Made by a program: the position numbers and the translations under genes
Notes under the pieces: model-generated
Told to the model about the DNA's origin: nothing
The model's database searches: none
Seen by the model: only the letters and a program-made list of their open reading frames with translations
Shown: positions 1-8,695 of the stretch, piece after piece
Position numbering within the stretch: the first letter of the stretch is position 1
Layout of the letters: each line of letters begins with the position of its first letter
Assembly: GCA_034419075.1 (NCBI GenBank)
Contig: DAOULR010000007.1
Location: 62,001-126,000, forward strand
Direction of reading: 5' to 3'
Length of the DNA stretch: 64,000 bases
DNA from: E44-bin88 sp034419075
GTDB lineage: Bacteria > Chloroflexota > Dehalococcoidia > Dehalococcoidales > BS750m-G39

Positions 1-453
1 TTCTTTGAGGTCGAGGAAATACCCGTGGGCAAGGGCGATACCTGGAAACAGGTAGACGGTTTACTTTCGGGGGGAGACAGCGGTGAGGTCAAACTGGCCC
101 TTTTGGGCTTGGTCGAAGGGCATCTGCTCCGCCTTAAATTACGCGACTCCAGCGCTGCTGACCAAATGATGCCTCACTTCCACTCTGAGTTATACAAGAG
201 ACTGGACGTCGATATTGTGGATAGCGTTATACCCCGGGATTTGGGGGGTGGGGAGGTCATCACCTACAGCTACGATGGGCAGGACGCGGTCAACAGGGTC
301 CGGCAACAGGAATACCAGCTCGCCTTTCTCTTGAGCCCGGTTCGGGCGGAGGCGGTCAAAGCCATCGCCGACGCTGGCGATAAGATGTCGCGCAAGGCGA
401 CCTACTTTTACCCCAAGGTACCGGCGGGCTTAGTCCTGCACCGCCTCGACTAG
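1..453 (+). CDS. DUF1015 family protein, C-terminal part (cut by window edge)
   Basis: The frame is open from base 1 and runs to TAG at 451-453, so only the last 150 residues are here. The C-terminal pattern (VRAEAVKAIADAGDKM followed by KATYFYPKVPAGLVLHRL) is typical of DUF1015 (COG4198) proteins, whose function is unknown. DUF1015 genes often sit beside serA and a class V aminotransferase in Dehalococcoidia and other anaerobes, as here, so a link to serine metabolism is possible but unproven. The stop codon overlaps that of the convergent serA gene by a few bases. The GTG at 25 is an internal codon, not the start. Family call is from remembered pattern only. Confidence 0.8.
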   Translation, partial: FFEVEEIPVGKGDTWKQVDGLLSGGDSGEVKLALLGLVEGHLLRLKLRDSSAADQMMPHFHSELYKRLDVDIVDSVIPRDLGGGEVITYSYDGQDAVNRVRQQEYQLAFLLSPVRAEAVKAIADAGDKMSRKATYFYPKVPAGLVLHRLD

Positions 454-2024
454 AGCTTGGCCTGTTTCACCGAATAGACATCGGGCAGCGCCAGTATCTG
501 CTGCTGCTTTTCCTCAGGTAAAGGCTCGTCCAGGGCCAGTATCATCAGGGCGTCGCCCCTCGGCTTTAAGCGGGAGAGGTGCATAGCGCTGATATTGATG
601 TCGGCCTCGCCGGTGATGTTGCCGGCGGCGCCGATAAGCCCGGGCCTGTCCTTGTGGTTGCAGAAGAGGAAGTAGCCGCCCGTGGGCACGATATCCATCC
701 AGAAGTTGTTGACCCTGACGATATGCGATTCGCCGTGTATCACCGTGCCCGCGCCGATGGTGGCGCCGGCGCTGGTGGTGACCTCGACGGTGATGAGGCT
801 GGCGTAGTTGTCGCAGTGTTTTTCTTTCTGCTCGACGACGGTCAGGCCGCGGCGGGAAGCCACGATGTCGGCGTTAACGATGTTGACCCGTTCCTCGCTG
901 ATGCCTTCCAAAAGCCCGCCCAGGACAGCGGCCTTGAGGGAGTTGGTGTCGTAGTCGGAGATTTCGCCCTCGTACCTAATCTGCACCGAGTTGGTCTGTC
1001 CCTCAGAGAGCTGGCCGACCAGCCGTCCCAGCGTCGCCGCCACCTTGATAAAGGGCGCCAGCGCCGACAGCGTTTCGGAGGGGATAAATGGGGCGTTGAC
1101 GGGGTAGCGAGGCGGTTTCCCCTGCAGTATGTCCACCACCTGCTCAGCGACATCAGAAGCCGCCATAGCCTGAGCCTCGGTGGTGGAGGCGCCCAGGTGG
1201 GGGGTAACGATGATGCTTTCGTCCTCGAAGAGAATGCTCCGGGTGCATGGTTCGGTGTCGAAGACATCAATTGCCGCTCCAGCCACCCTCTTTTCCTTAA
1301 TCGCCTTAGCCAGGGCCTCGTCATCGATGAGCCCACCGCGGGCGGTGTTAATGATTCTAACGGTGGGCTTGACCATAGCCAGCTCTTTAGCCCCGATCAT
1401 GCGCCGGGTGGAATCGTTCAGGGGCATATGGAGGGTGATAAAGTCTGATTCCTTAAGCAGCTGCTTTATGGGGACCAGTTCCACCTGTAGGTGACGAGCG
1501 TGTTCGGTGGAGATGAAGGGGTCGTAGCCAATGAGCTTCATCTGTAGCCCGCGGGCGCGCTTGGCCACCTCGGAGCCGACATTGCCCAGTCCCAGTATAC
1601 CCAGCGTCTTGTTCCTGACCTCGGTGCCCATGAAATCGGAGCGCCTCCACTCTCCCCCTCTGAGCACGGTATGCGCTTGGGGTATGTTACGCGCCAATGC
1701 CAGCATGAGGGCGATGGTGTGCTCGGCGGCGGAGATGGTGTTGCCCGTGGGGGCGTTGACCACGATGATGCCGTGCTGGGTAGCTTCCTCGATATCAACA
1801 TTGTCCACGCCGACGCCGGCGCGGGCAATGACCTGCAGCTTCTTGCCCGCCTTAATGACATCAGCCGTGACCTTGGTCTGGCTGCGCACTAATAAAGCGT
1901 CGTAGTCGCCGATGATATTAATCAATTCCTCGGGTTTTAAGCCTGTCTTGACGTCCACCTCGGCGTGAGGGTGCAGAATCTCTATCCCTTCCTCGGCGAG
2001 CTTGTCGGCAATTAAGACCTTCAT
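450..2024 (-). CDS. serA: D-3-phosphoglycerate dehydrogenase
   Basis: Catalyses the first step of phosphorylated serine synthesis, 3-phosphoglycerate to 3-phosphohydroxypyruvate, with NAD. At 524 aa it has the long (type I) architecture: substrate-binding halves around a Rossmann domain with GLGNVG at residues 145-150, the INTARGG motif near 231, catalytic His in TPHLGAST near 278, an allosteric substrate-binding (ASB) domain around 315-440, and a C-terminal ACT domain (about 450-524) that suggests serine feedback control. ATG start has AGGAG 7 bases upstream; that Shine-Dalgarno overlaps the stop of the upstream aminotransferase gene, so the two are probably translationally coupled. Last gene of the ribF-tyrS-aminotransferase-serA run. 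Confidence 0.97.
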   Translation of the reverse strand: MKVLIADKLAEEGIEILHPHAEVDVKTGLKPEELINIIGDYDALLVRSQTKVTADVIKAGKKLQVIARAGVGVDNVDIEEATQHGIIVVNAPTGNTISAAEHTIALMLALARNIPQAHTVLRGGEWRRSDFMGTEVRNKTLGILGLGNVGSEVAKRARGLQMKLIGYDPFISTEHARHLQVELVPIKQLLKESDFITLHMPLNDSTRRMIGAKELAMVKPTVRIINTARGGLIDDEALAKAIKEKRVAGAAIDVFDTEPCTRSILFEDESIIVTPHLGASTTEAQAMAASDVAEQVVDILQGKPPRYPVNAPFIPSETLSALAPFIKVAATLGRLVGQLSEGQTNSVQIRYEGEISDYDTNSLKAAVLGGLLEGISEERVNIVNADIVASRRGLTVVEQKEKHCDNYASLITVEVTTSAGATIGAGTVIHGESHIVRVNNFWMDIVPTGGYFLFCNHKDRPGLIGAAGNITGEADINISAMHLSRLKPRGDALMILALDEPLPEEKQQQILALPDVYSVKQAKL

Positions 2025-2033
2025 TATATTCTC

Positions 2034-3122
2034 CTAGCCAGTGAATCCGGCCTGGGGCAGTACCTTCTTCAGGGAAGACAGCAGTCCCTTGATATCGTTA
2101 TCGTTTACCCAGCCCAGGTGGCCAATGCGGAATATCTTGCCGTCCAGTGTCCGCTGTCCGCCGGCCAATACGACGTGTTCCTGTTCCCGCATAATCTTGA
2201 CCAGCTTCTTGGTATCCAGCCCATTGGTCTTGGCTACCGAGGTGACGGTGTTGGAAGCATGTTTAGGATCGGCGAAGAGGGATAAGCCCAACGCCTTGAT
2301 ACCGTCGCGGACGGACTGGGCGATGTGAGCGTGGCGGGCAATAATATTGGGCAGGCCCTCCTTGAGCATCATCTTGAGCGATACTTCAAGGCCGTAGATA
2401 ACGCTAATGGCGGGCGTCCAGGGCGTCTCGCCCTTGGCCAGATAGTCCTTGGCCTTGCCGAAGTCCCAGTAGAAGCTGGGTATCTTAGACTCAGCGTGTG
2501 CCTTCCAGCCCTTCTCGCTGACGCTGACCATAGCTAATCCAGGCGGCACCATCCAGCCCTTCTGCGAGCCGGTGATGGCGATATCTATATTCCAATCGTC
2601 TACGGGCAGCTCGATGGAGCCCAGAGAACTGATGGCATCGACGATTAAAAGCTTGTCGAACTCCTTGACCACGGCGCTTATTGCCTTGAGGTCGTTGGTG
2701 ACTCCGGTTGAAGTCTCATTATGCGTTACCAGCACCGTCTTAATCTTGGGGTCGGCGTTCAGCGCCTTGCGTATGGCGTCGGGGTCGGCAGCCTTGCCCC
2801 ACTCAAAGTTTAGGTTGGTGACATCGGCACCGAAGTGCTTGGCGATGGTGGCGAAGCGGTCGCCAAAGACGCCGATAGATACCGATAATACCTTATCTCC
2901 TGGTGACATGGTGTTGACCACGCCCGCTTCCAGGCCACCGGTACCGGAACCAGTGAGCAGGAAGACATCATTTTTAGTCATGAAGAGCTTTTTCAGGTCG
3001 GCGAGCACGTTATCCTGAATAGCTTTGAACTCGGGGCCGCGATGGTTTATCATCTGGCGACCCAAGACCTTGAGCACCTCGTCGGGGAGGGGGGTGGGTC
3101 CGGGGATACGTAGATTATCCAT
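2034..3122 (-). CDS. Class V PLP aminotransferase (serine/alanine-glyoxylate or phosphoserine type)
   Basis: A 362 aa fold-type I, class V aminotransferase. The PLP-binding lysine is K188 in TGSQKGWMVPPG, and the N-terminal RIPGPTPLP and HRGPEF motifs are typical of alanine/serine-glyoxylate aminotransferases. It lies just upstream of serA with its stop inside the serA Shine-Dalgarno. Because serC is not seen nearby, this enzyme may do the phosphohydroxypyruvate to phosphoserine step, as proposed for similar serA-linked enzymes in anaerobes. The exact amino donor and acceptor cannot be read from the sequence. Starts at ATG with a GGAG upstream, 15 bases after tyrS ends. Confidence 0.92.
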   Translation of the reverse strand: MDNLRIPGPTPLPDEVLKVLGRQMINHRGPEFKAIQDNVLADLKKLFMTKNDVFLLTGSGTGGLEAGVVNTMSPGDKVLSVSIGVFGDRFATIAKHFGADVTNLNFEWGKAADPDAIRKALNADPKIKTVLVTHNETSTGVTNDLKAISAVVKEFDKLLIVDAISSLGSIELPVDDWNIDIAITGSQKGWMVPPGLAMVSVSEKGWKAHAESKIPSFYWDFGKAKDYLAKGETPWTPAISVIYGLEVSLKMMLKEGLPNIIARHAHIAQSVRDGIKALGLSLFADPKHASNTVTSVAKTNGLDTKKLVKIMREQEHVVLAGGQRTLDGKIFRIGHLGWVNDNDIKGLLSSLKKVLPQAGFTG

Positions 3123-3137
3123 GTTAGTCTCCTTATT

Positions 3138-4352
3138 CTAGTCCTTGTTGATTATCTTAGCAAAGCGGCGTTTGCCTACCTTTATTATACAGCCGCTTTT
3201 GATAGTAGCCGTGTTGGTCGTTATCTTGTTGCCATCACTGCTGACAGCGCCCTGAGATATGAGCCGACTGGCCTCGCTGCGGCTCTTGGCCAAGCCCGCC
3301 GCCACCAGCAGGCGGCTGACGTCGATATCGCTGCTACCTTGAAGACAGAGTGCCTTGAAAGAGAGATGGCACTCGGCGATTTCGTCGGGCATTTCCTTCT
3401 GCTGCACCGTTTTCTCGAAGTGGGCCTCGGCGTCACCAGCCGCCTTACTATCATAAAGCTGGGTGATAATCTCTCTGGCCAGGCGCTTCTTGAGATTCAT
3501 CGGGTTGACCTTTTGCTGTTCTAATCCTGCTTTAAATTCTCCAAGCTCCTTGTCGGGGACGTCGGTCAAAAGCTCAAAATAGGTAAGGACGAGGTCGTCG
3601 GGCACGGACATCACCTTGCCGTATATCTGCTCGGGGGATTCGGCGACGCCGATATAATTCCCCAGGCTCTTGCTCATCTTGAGGCTGCCGTCGGTACCCA
3701 CCAGCAGGGGGACCATAAAGCACTGCTGGGGGCGCTGGCCCATCATCGATTGTAATTCACGACCCACCAGGAAGTTGAACTTCTGGTCAGTGCCGCCGAA
3801 CTCGACATCGGCTTCAATGGCCACCGAGTCGTACGCCTGGAGCAGTGGATAAAGCAGCTCGGTCAGCGCTATGGGCTTTTCCGCCTTGTAGCGGGCGCTG
3901 AAATCATCTCTGGCTAAGAACTGGGCCACGGTGAACTTGCTGGTGAGCTTGATGATATCGCTCAGGTCGAACTTGCCGAACCATTCGCTCTGCCAGCGTA
4001 TCTCGGTCTTTTCCTTGTCCACTATGGTGAAGAACTGCTGCATGTAGGTCTCGGCGTTTGCCTTGACCTCTTCTATGGTCAGCATGGGGCGGGTGGCCGA
4101 CATGCCGCTGGGGTCGCCGATTTGAGCTGTCCAGTCGGCGACGATGAGCACAATCTGGTGCCCGCGCTCCTGGAACTGGCGCAGCTTTCTCAAGGCTACC
4201 ATGTGCCCCAGGTGGATGTCGGGGAAGGAGGGGTCAAAGCCCTCCTTGAGTCGCAGCTTCTTACCGGCGCGTAATAGCTGCGCCATCTCATCCTCGACGA
4301 TGATTTCGGCGACTCCCCGCTTGAGTAGATAGTTTAGTTCGGCTTCTTCCAT
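3138..4352 (-). CDS. tyrS: Tyrosyl-tRNA synthetase
   Basis: Charges tRNA-Tyr. A 404 aa class I synthetase with the HIGH-type motif as HLGH (in PDIHLGHMVAL, near residue 48), the KMSKS loop intact as KMSKSLGNYIG (near 228), and a C-terminal S4 RNA-binding domain (about 340-404, SRLLVAAGLAKSRSEASRLI). The length and the long insert between HIGH and KMSKS resemble the TyrZ branch more than E. coli TyrS. The gene begins 3 bases after the ribF stop and has only a weak GAGGTG Shine-Dalgarno, so it probably depends on translation of ribF. Part of the minus-strand run ending in serA. Confidence 0.96.
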   Translation of the reverse strand: MEEAELNYLLKRGVAEIIVEDEMAQLLRAGKKLRLKEGFDPSFPDIHLGHMVALRKLRQFQERGHQIVLIVADWTAQIGDPSGMSATRPMLTIEEVKANAETYMQQFFTIVDKEKTEIRWQSEWFGKFDLSDIIKLTSKFTVAQFLARDDFSARYKAEKPIALTELLYPLLQAYDSVAIEADVEFGGTDQKFNFLVGRELQSMMGQRPQQCFMVPLLVGTDGSLKMSKSLGNYIGVAESPEQIYGKVMSVPDDLVLTYFELLTDVPDKELGEFKAGLEQQKVNPMNLKKRLAREIITQLYDSKAAGDAEAHFEKTVQQKEMPDEIAECHLSFKALCLQGSSDIDVSRLLVAAGLAKSRSEASRLISQGAVSSDGNKITTNTATIKSGCIIKVGKRRFAKIINKD

Positions 4353-4355
4353 TTT

Positions 4356-5288
4356 CTAGCTGGCACCTCGGATTTCTAGAATAGCTTTACCCCGTTTTAC
4401 GTCTTCGGCAATCTGCTTTTTCAGCTCTTCGGGGCTATCGAACCTTATCTCGCCGCGCAGGCGGTTGATAATATCCACAGTCAGCTCCTGCCCGTAAAGG
4501 TCGCCTTTGTAGTCCATTATATAGACCTCAACCAGGCGCTGGTCACCACCGAAGGTGGGGTGAAGGCCAATGTTGGTCATGGCTGGATAGGCTTGAGCGT
4601 TGATAAAGGCGCGGCTGGTATAGACGCCGTCGGCGGGCAGGGCCTGCTCCCGGTTGGTGTCAATGTTGGCGGTGGGAAAGCCCAGTTCGGCACCCCGTTT
4701 GTCGCCGACAACCACCCGCCCGTGAAGGCGGAAAGGTCTCCCCATCAGCTTTTGCGCCCGCTTCATATCGCCTTCGGCCAGAGCTTGGCGGATAGCGGTG
4801 CTGCTTACCACCTCGCTGTCAATCTTCAACGGCGGCACCACAGTTACGTTAAAATCCATCTCCTCGCCCAGTTTTCGCAAAACGCTGGTATCGCCTTGGC
4901 GGTTCTTGCCTAAGGCGAAGTCGGGGCCGATGACCAGCCCTCTCATCCTTAAATGCTTTTGCAAAAGCTCCAAAAACTCTTTCGGGCTCAAAGCCGCCAG
5001 TTCGGGGGTGAAGGAGAGGGGGATGACCTCATCGGCGCCCTCACTTTTAAGCAGTTCTATCCGGCGCTCAATGTCGGTGAGGAAGGGCAGCCTGGTCCTG
5101 GGTGCCAGCACCTCGCGGGGGTTGCGATTGAAGGTTATGACGCCACTTGAGTAACCCTGCTTTCGGGCAAGCTCGGTCAGCTTGGCAATTAAATGCCGAT
5201 GACCAAGATGGACGCCGTCAAAGACGCCGATGGTCAAAAGCATGCCCTTTTCCGGCGAGAATTTAGCCAGTTCCGCCTCTACCTGCAT
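4356..5288 (-). CDS. ribF: Bifunctional riboflavin kinase / FMN adenylyltransferase
   Basis: Makes FMN and then FAD from riboflavin. The 310 aa protein has an N-terminal nucleotidyltransferase domain with TIGVFDGVHLGHRHLI (about 18-33, containing the HxGH motif) and SSTAIRQAL near 158-166, and a C-terminal riboflavin kinase domain starting at GRVVVGDKRGAELGFPTAN, where PTAN binds the flavin/ATP-Mg. Length matches the family. First gene of the minus-strand run. A promoter with -10 only 8 bases from the ATG and the absence of a Shine-Dalgarno predict a leaderless message. Confidence 0.96.
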   Translation of the reverse strand: MQVEAELAKFSPEKGMLLTIGVFDGVHLGHRHLIAKLTELARKQGYSSGVITFNRNPREVLAPRTRLPFLTDIERRIELLKSEGADEVIPLSFTPELAALSPKEFLELLQKHLRMRGLVIGPDFALGKNRQGDTSVLRKLGEEMDFNVTVVPPLKIDSEVVSSTAIRQALAEGDMKRAQKLMGRPFRLHGRVVVGDKRGAELGFPTANIDTNREQALPADGVYTSRAFINAQAYPAMTNIGLHPTFGGDQRLVEVYIMDYKGDLYGQELTVDIINRLRGEIRFDSPEELKKQIAEDVKRGKAILEIRGAS

Positions 5289-5296
5289 GATGATTT

Positions 5297-5326
5297 ATAG
5301 TAGCATAACGCTATTTGGGGGGTCAA
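5297..5326 (-). promoter_or_regulatory. Promoter of ribF operon
   Basis: On the minus strand TTGACC is followed 18 bases later by TACTAT, preceded by TGc (extended -10). The -10 ends 8 bases before the ribF ATG, so transcription should start at or next to the start codon. Read by eye. Confidence 0.6.
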
Positions 5327-5387
5327 ACAGGTCGGGAGTGACGATTGGCTTTTACCAGTCGGCTTATTTTGCTATACTTAAGCGGAA

Positions 5388-5462
5388 GCCAGCGTAGCTC
5401 AGTGGTAGAGCAACGGTTTCGTAAACCGTCGGTCGTCAGTTCGACTCTGACCGCTGGCTCCA
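5388..5462 (+). tRNA. tRNA-Thr (anticodon CGT)
   Basis: Full cloverleaf: acceptor stem GCCAGCG/CGCTGGC, D stem GCTC/GAGC, anticodon stem ACGGT/ACCGT with loop TTCGTAA giving anticodon CGT (reads ACG), T stem GTCAG/CTGAC with loop TTCGACT, discriminator T, and a genome-encoded CCA at 5460-5462. A possible -10, TATACT, lies at 5373-5378. The HAD gene starts 13 bases after the CCA. Confidence 0.97.
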
Positions 5463-5475
5463 GGAAGGGAGCCCG

Positions 5476-6174
5476 ATGATTAAGGCCGTCTTTTTCGATT
5501 ACTACAACACGCTGGTGGACTACGACCCGCCGCGGGAGGAGACCCACGCTAAATTACTCGGCGAGATGGGCATTAAAATTACCCCTAAAGAGCTGCTCCG
5601 TCCCATCATGGTCGCCGACGACTTTCTCTCTAAAGAGCACTCCAAAAGGTCCCTAGCCAAGCGCTCCAAAGAGGAGATAGCGGCCCTCTACGGGCAGTAT
5701 CACGGGATAATATTCAGGGAGGCGGGATTAGAGGCTTCTCCAGAGCTTATCGGCAATATCTTACGGAAATGGATGGCTCTCGAATTGAAGATGGCCCTCT
5801 ACAAAGACGTGGCGCTGGCCCTGGACGAACTCAAAGAACGCGGTTTGACGCTAGGACTGATTTCAAACGTTGACCGCGATATAGACGCTGACTATGAGAG
5901 GCTGGGACTGGCTAACTGGCTCCAGCTAAAGATAATCTCAAAGGACGTCGGCTTTACCAAGCCCCACCCCGAAATCTTCCGGGCGGCGGTAAAGGAGGCA
6001 GGGGTAAAGCCCGAAGAGGCTATCTACGTGGGCGACCAGTACGAGATTGACGTCATTGGGGCTAGGGGGGTGGGGATGCGGGGCATTCTAATCGACCGCC
6101 ACGACTTCTTCGAGGATATTACCGATGCCATCCGAATCCACAGCTTTGCCGAAATCGCTCGTCACCTGGACTAG
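5476..6174 (+). CDS. HAD-superfamily hydrolase (phosphatase-like)
   Basis: A 232 aa haloacid dehalogenase-like protein, probably a small-molecule phosphatase. Motif I is FFDYYNTLVDYD, with the nucleophilic Asp at residue 8 but Tyr instead of Asp two positions later. Motif II is LISNV (Ser), motif III the Lys of TKPHPEIF, and motif IV GDQYEID. The replaced second Asp of motif I is more typical of 2-haloacid dehalogenases and some nucleotidase-like members, so a classical phosphatase mechanism is not certain. Good Shine-Dalgarno (AGGAAGGGAG). Its stop overlaps that of convergent ychF. Confidence 0.88.
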   Translation: MIKAVFFDYYNTLVDYDPPREETHAKLLGEMGIKITPKELLRPIMVADDFLSKEHSKRSLAKRSKEEIAALYGQYHGIIFREAGLEASPELIGNILRKWMALELKMALYKDVALALDELKERGLTLGLISNVDRDIDADYERLGLANWLQLKIISKDVGFTKPHPEIFRAAVKEAGVKPEEAIYVGDQYEIDVIGARGVGMRGILIDRHDFFEDITDAIRIHSFAEIARHLD

Positions 6175-7262
6175 ATATTAAAGAGGAAGGTAATCACATC
6201 ACCGTCCTGGACGATGTAGCCCTTGCCCTCCTGCCGCAACAGCCCTCTCTTGTGAGCCTCGGCCATCGTGCCGCACTTGAGCAGGTCGTCGTAGCTGATG
6301 ACCTCGGCGCGGATAAAACCCCTCTCAATATCGGAGTGAATCTTGCCCGCCGCCTTAAGCGCCGCGGTGCCTTTGGGTATGGACCAGGCCTTCATCTCGT
6401 CGGAGACGGTGGTGAAAAACGATATTAGGCCGAGGAGCTCGTAGGATAGCTTTATGACGTTCTCCAGCCCTGTTTCGGGCAGACGGTACTCGGCGCGGAA
6501 GACCTTGGCGGCTTCATCGTCCAGCTGAGTAAGCTCCATTTCAAGCTCGCCGCAGAGCGTTATCACCTTGGTGCCGTCCTGAGCGTAGCGGGCGTTAAGC
6601 TCGTCCTGCATGGCTTGGGCCTCGGCTATCTGCTCCTCGCCGATGTTGACCACAATCAGGCGAGGCTTGGCGGTGAGAAACTGATAGTTATTGATGAGCC
6701 TGGCTTCGCCGGGGCTGACGCCCATTTCCCTTATGGGCTGCTCTTTCTCTAATCCTGTTTTCAGCCTGCTCAAAAGCTTTTGCTCCGGCAGCAGAGCCTG
6801 GCGCTCGGCGGGCTTGGCTCCCTTCAGTGATTCCTCGATTCTCTCCAGCCTGTGTTCGATAATGCCCAAATCGTGCAAAGTAAGCTCCAGGTTGGCGGTG
6901 GCGATGTCGCGGTCAACGTCAAGGCTGCCTTCAATGTGGGGAACGGCTTCGTCGGCAAAGGAACGGACGACATCAATAAGGGCGTGGGCGCCGCTGAGCT
7001 GGCTCAGGATTTGTCCCCCCACCCCCTTGCCGCCGCCCAAATCCTTGACCGAGGCCCCGATATCTATATAGCTTACCTCGGCGTGAATGACCTTCTTGGG
7101 ATGGAGCATGTCGGCCAGGACTTTGAGGCGCGGTTCGGGCACTTTGGCGATACCGATATGAGGGGCGAGACTCCTGGTATCCGATTTGCCGCCGGTGAGG
7201 GCGTTAAAGATGGTCGTCTTGCCGCTCTGCGCCAGCCCGACGATACCGATTTCAATAGTCAT
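6171..7262 (-). CDS. ychF: Redox-regulated ATPase/GTPase YchF (OLA1 family)
   Basis: A 363 aa Obg-related P-loop protein. The P-loop GLAQSGKTT is at residues 9-17, with the family GGKS switch region after it, a coiled coil in the middle (about 130-200), and a C-terminal TGS domain (about 280-363, ending FLFNI). YchF binds ribosomes and prefers ATP in characterised members. The start ATG follows GGGGTAG. A small HEAT-like gene sits 30 bases upstream on the same strand and is probably co-transcribed. Confidence 0.95.
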   Translation of the reverse strand: MTIEIGIVGLAQSGKTTIFNALTGGKSDTRSLAPHIGIAKVPEPRLKVLADMLHPKKVIHAEVSYIDIGASVKDLGGGKGVGGQILSQLSGAHALIDVVRSFADEAVPHIEGSLDVDRDIATANLELTLHDLGIIEHRLERIEESLKGAKPAERQALLPEQKLLSRLKTGLEKEQPIREMGVSPGEARLINNYQFLTAKPRLIVVNIGEEQIAEAQAMQDELNARYAQDGTKVITLCGELEMELTQLDDEAAKVFRAEYRLPETGLENVIKLSYELLGLISFFTTVSDEMKAWSIPKGTAALKAAGKIHSDIERGFIRAEVISYDDLLKCGTMAEAHKRGLLRQEGKGYIVQDGDVITFLFNI

Positions 7263-7292
7263 CGGTCTACCCCACTATTCTTTAATTGGGTG

Positions 7293-7520
7293 TTACGATG
7301 ACGCGCTGGCTTTGATTATCTTCAGGGCTTGCTTGAGTGAGAGCTCTCTTTCCTTGATGGTGAGCTGGTCGTTGGCGGCCAGGTCGAGCAGGGCGCGCAG
7401 GGCTTCCTTGGAGGTGGCGTTGCCCATCTGCTCGATGGCTTTAGTCCTCAGTTCGGCGGTGAATCCGGTGTCGGTGGCGATAGTTGACAGCTTCTTCAGT
7501 TCGTCGGGGCGTTCGTTCAT
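7293..7520 (-). CDS. Small HEAT-repeat-like helical protein
   Basis: A 75 aa protein I cannot assign to a named gene. It is almost entirely helical, and the stretch KEALRALLDLAANDQLTIKE looks like one HEAT/armadillo-type repeat preceded by a similar helix pair (TELRTKAIEQMGNA). No signal peptide or membrane segment. A strong AGGAG lies 6 bases before the ATG, which supports a real gene. It is upstream of ychF and divergent from holA. A scaffold or adaptor role is possible but not shown. Confidence 0.7.
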   Translation of the reverse strand: MNERPDELKKLSTIATDTGFTAELRTKAIEQMGNATSKEALRALLDLAANDQLTIKERELSLKQALKIIKASASS

Positions 7521-7614
7521 GATAGCACTCCTCTAGGCTCGGGACGGAATTTTATTTTCCCCTATTTTACTCCATAGTGGTGGCATATTCAATAGAGATT
7601 TTGGGACTTGCCTG

Positions 7615-7623
7615 TGTTAAAAT
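7615..7623 (+). promoter_or_regulatory. Extended -10 promoter of holA
   Basis: TGtTAAAAT, an extended -10 element in the context CCTGTGTTAAAAT. Nearly the same string precedes thiE (53204) and dprA (37444, minus). No clear -35. The predicted start leaves a leader of about 20 bases containing AAGGGG before the TTG start. Confidence 0.5.
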
Positions 7624-7651
7624 GGTATGACCGAAGATTTAAGGGGTAGCC

Positions 7652-8653
7652 TTGCTCTATATTTTACACGGCGAAGACGATTACTCCATAACTCAGTACC
7701 TAGGCGAGGTAAAGCGGGGGCTGGGCGACCCCTCTATGCTGGCGACCAATACCTCCACCTTCGATGGGCAGAAGCTAACCCTGGACGAGCTCAGGGGCGT
7801 CTGCGAGACCGTTCCTTTCCTGGCCGAAAAGCGCTTGGTTATTATCCAGGGGCTGCTGGGGCGCTTCGAAGCCAGGGGCGGCGCAAGACGCTCGAAAAAG
7901 ACAGCTAATCAGGGTGGCGGGGGAAATGGCGCCAAATCCTTTGCCGAGGCCATGAGCCATATACCTGAGAGCACGGTGGTGGTGCTGACCGACGGTAAGA
8001 TAAAGGGCACCAACCCCTTACTCAAGCTGCTTATGGCGCAGGGTGAGGTGAGGTCTTTCCCCTTGCTCAGAGATGCGAAGCTGCAGCAGTGGATTGAGAA
8101 AGAGGTATCAGCGCAGGGCGCCGCTATCTCTCCGCAGGCAGTAGAATTGCTGGCCAAGCTGGTGGGGGGTAACCTCTGGGTTATGTCGGGCGAGATAACC
8201 AAGCTGACCCTGTTTACCGGGGGGCGACGCATCGAGGCGGAGGATATCAACAAAGTGGTCAGCTCGGCGCAGGAGGCTAACGTCTTCGCCATGGTTGACG
8301 CCATCCTCGACTTTAGGGCGGGAGTCGCTGAACGTCTGCTAGAGCAGCTAATGGGGAGGGGGGCTTCTTCCGCCTACCTGCTGACCATGCTTACGCGGCA
8401 GGTCAGGCTTGTTGTCCAAGCCAAGGAGATGAGACGGCAGCGCAAGTCCGATATGGAGATTCAGAGCAAGCTGGGGCTGGCGTCCTTTCCACTGCGCAAG
8501 ACGCTGGAGCAGGCGCAGCGCTACCCGCTGGAACGCTTGAAGCAGCTCTATAAAAAGCTCCTGCAGACCGACCTCTATATCAAGCGGGGAAAATTCGAGG
8601 GGGGGCTGGCGCTAAACCTGCTCGTCGCCGAGCTTTGTGCCCAGAGGCGCTAG
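7652..8653 (+). CDS. holA: DNA polymerase III delta subunit
   Basis: Clamp-loader subunit that opens the sliding clamp. At 333 aa it matches the HolA length. It starts with LYILHGEDDYSI, the usual opening (FLLYGEDxF), and has the domain III helical region near the C-terminus (YLLTMLTRQVRLVVQAKEM, then KLLQTDLYIKRG). The start is a TTG at 7652 preceded by AAGGGG; no ATG or GTG fits the N-terminus. A low-complexity basic patch (GGARRSKKTANQGGGG, about residues 75-90) is an unusual loop insertion in the AAA+-like part. Followed by alaS, which has its own promoter. Confidence 0.92.
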   Translation: MLYILHGEDDYSITQYLGEVKRGLGDPSMLATNTSTFDGQKLTLDELRGVCETVPFLAEKRLVIIQGLLGRFEARGGARRSKKTANQGGGGNGAKSFAEAMSHIPESTVVVLTDGKIKGTNPLLKLLMAQGEVRSFPLLRDAKLQQWIEKEVSAQGAAISPQAVELLAKLVGGNLWVMSGEITKLTLFTGGRRIEAEDINKVVSSAQEANVFAMVDAILDFRAGVAERLLEQLMGRGASSAYLLTMLTRQVRLVVQAKEMRRQRKSDMEIQSKLGLASFPLRKTLEQAQRYPLERLKQLYKKLLQTDLYIKRGKFEGGLALNLLVAELCAQRR

Positions 8654-8657
8654 TTCG

Positions 8658-8686
8658 TTGACAGCCAGTGCCCGTTAAACTAAAAT
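8658..8686 (+). promoter_or_regulatory. Promoter of alaS
   Basis: TTGACA, 17-base spacer, TAAAAT. The -10 ends 9 bases before the alaS ATG at 8696, and no Shine-Dalgarno precedes that ATG, so a leaderless or nearly leaderless transcript is expected. Confidence 0.7.
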
Positions 8687-8695
8687 CGTTAAGAA

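Noticed and set aside
579..1448. 289-codon open frame on the plus strand
   Set aside because: Antisense to serA; no start signal and no known domain.
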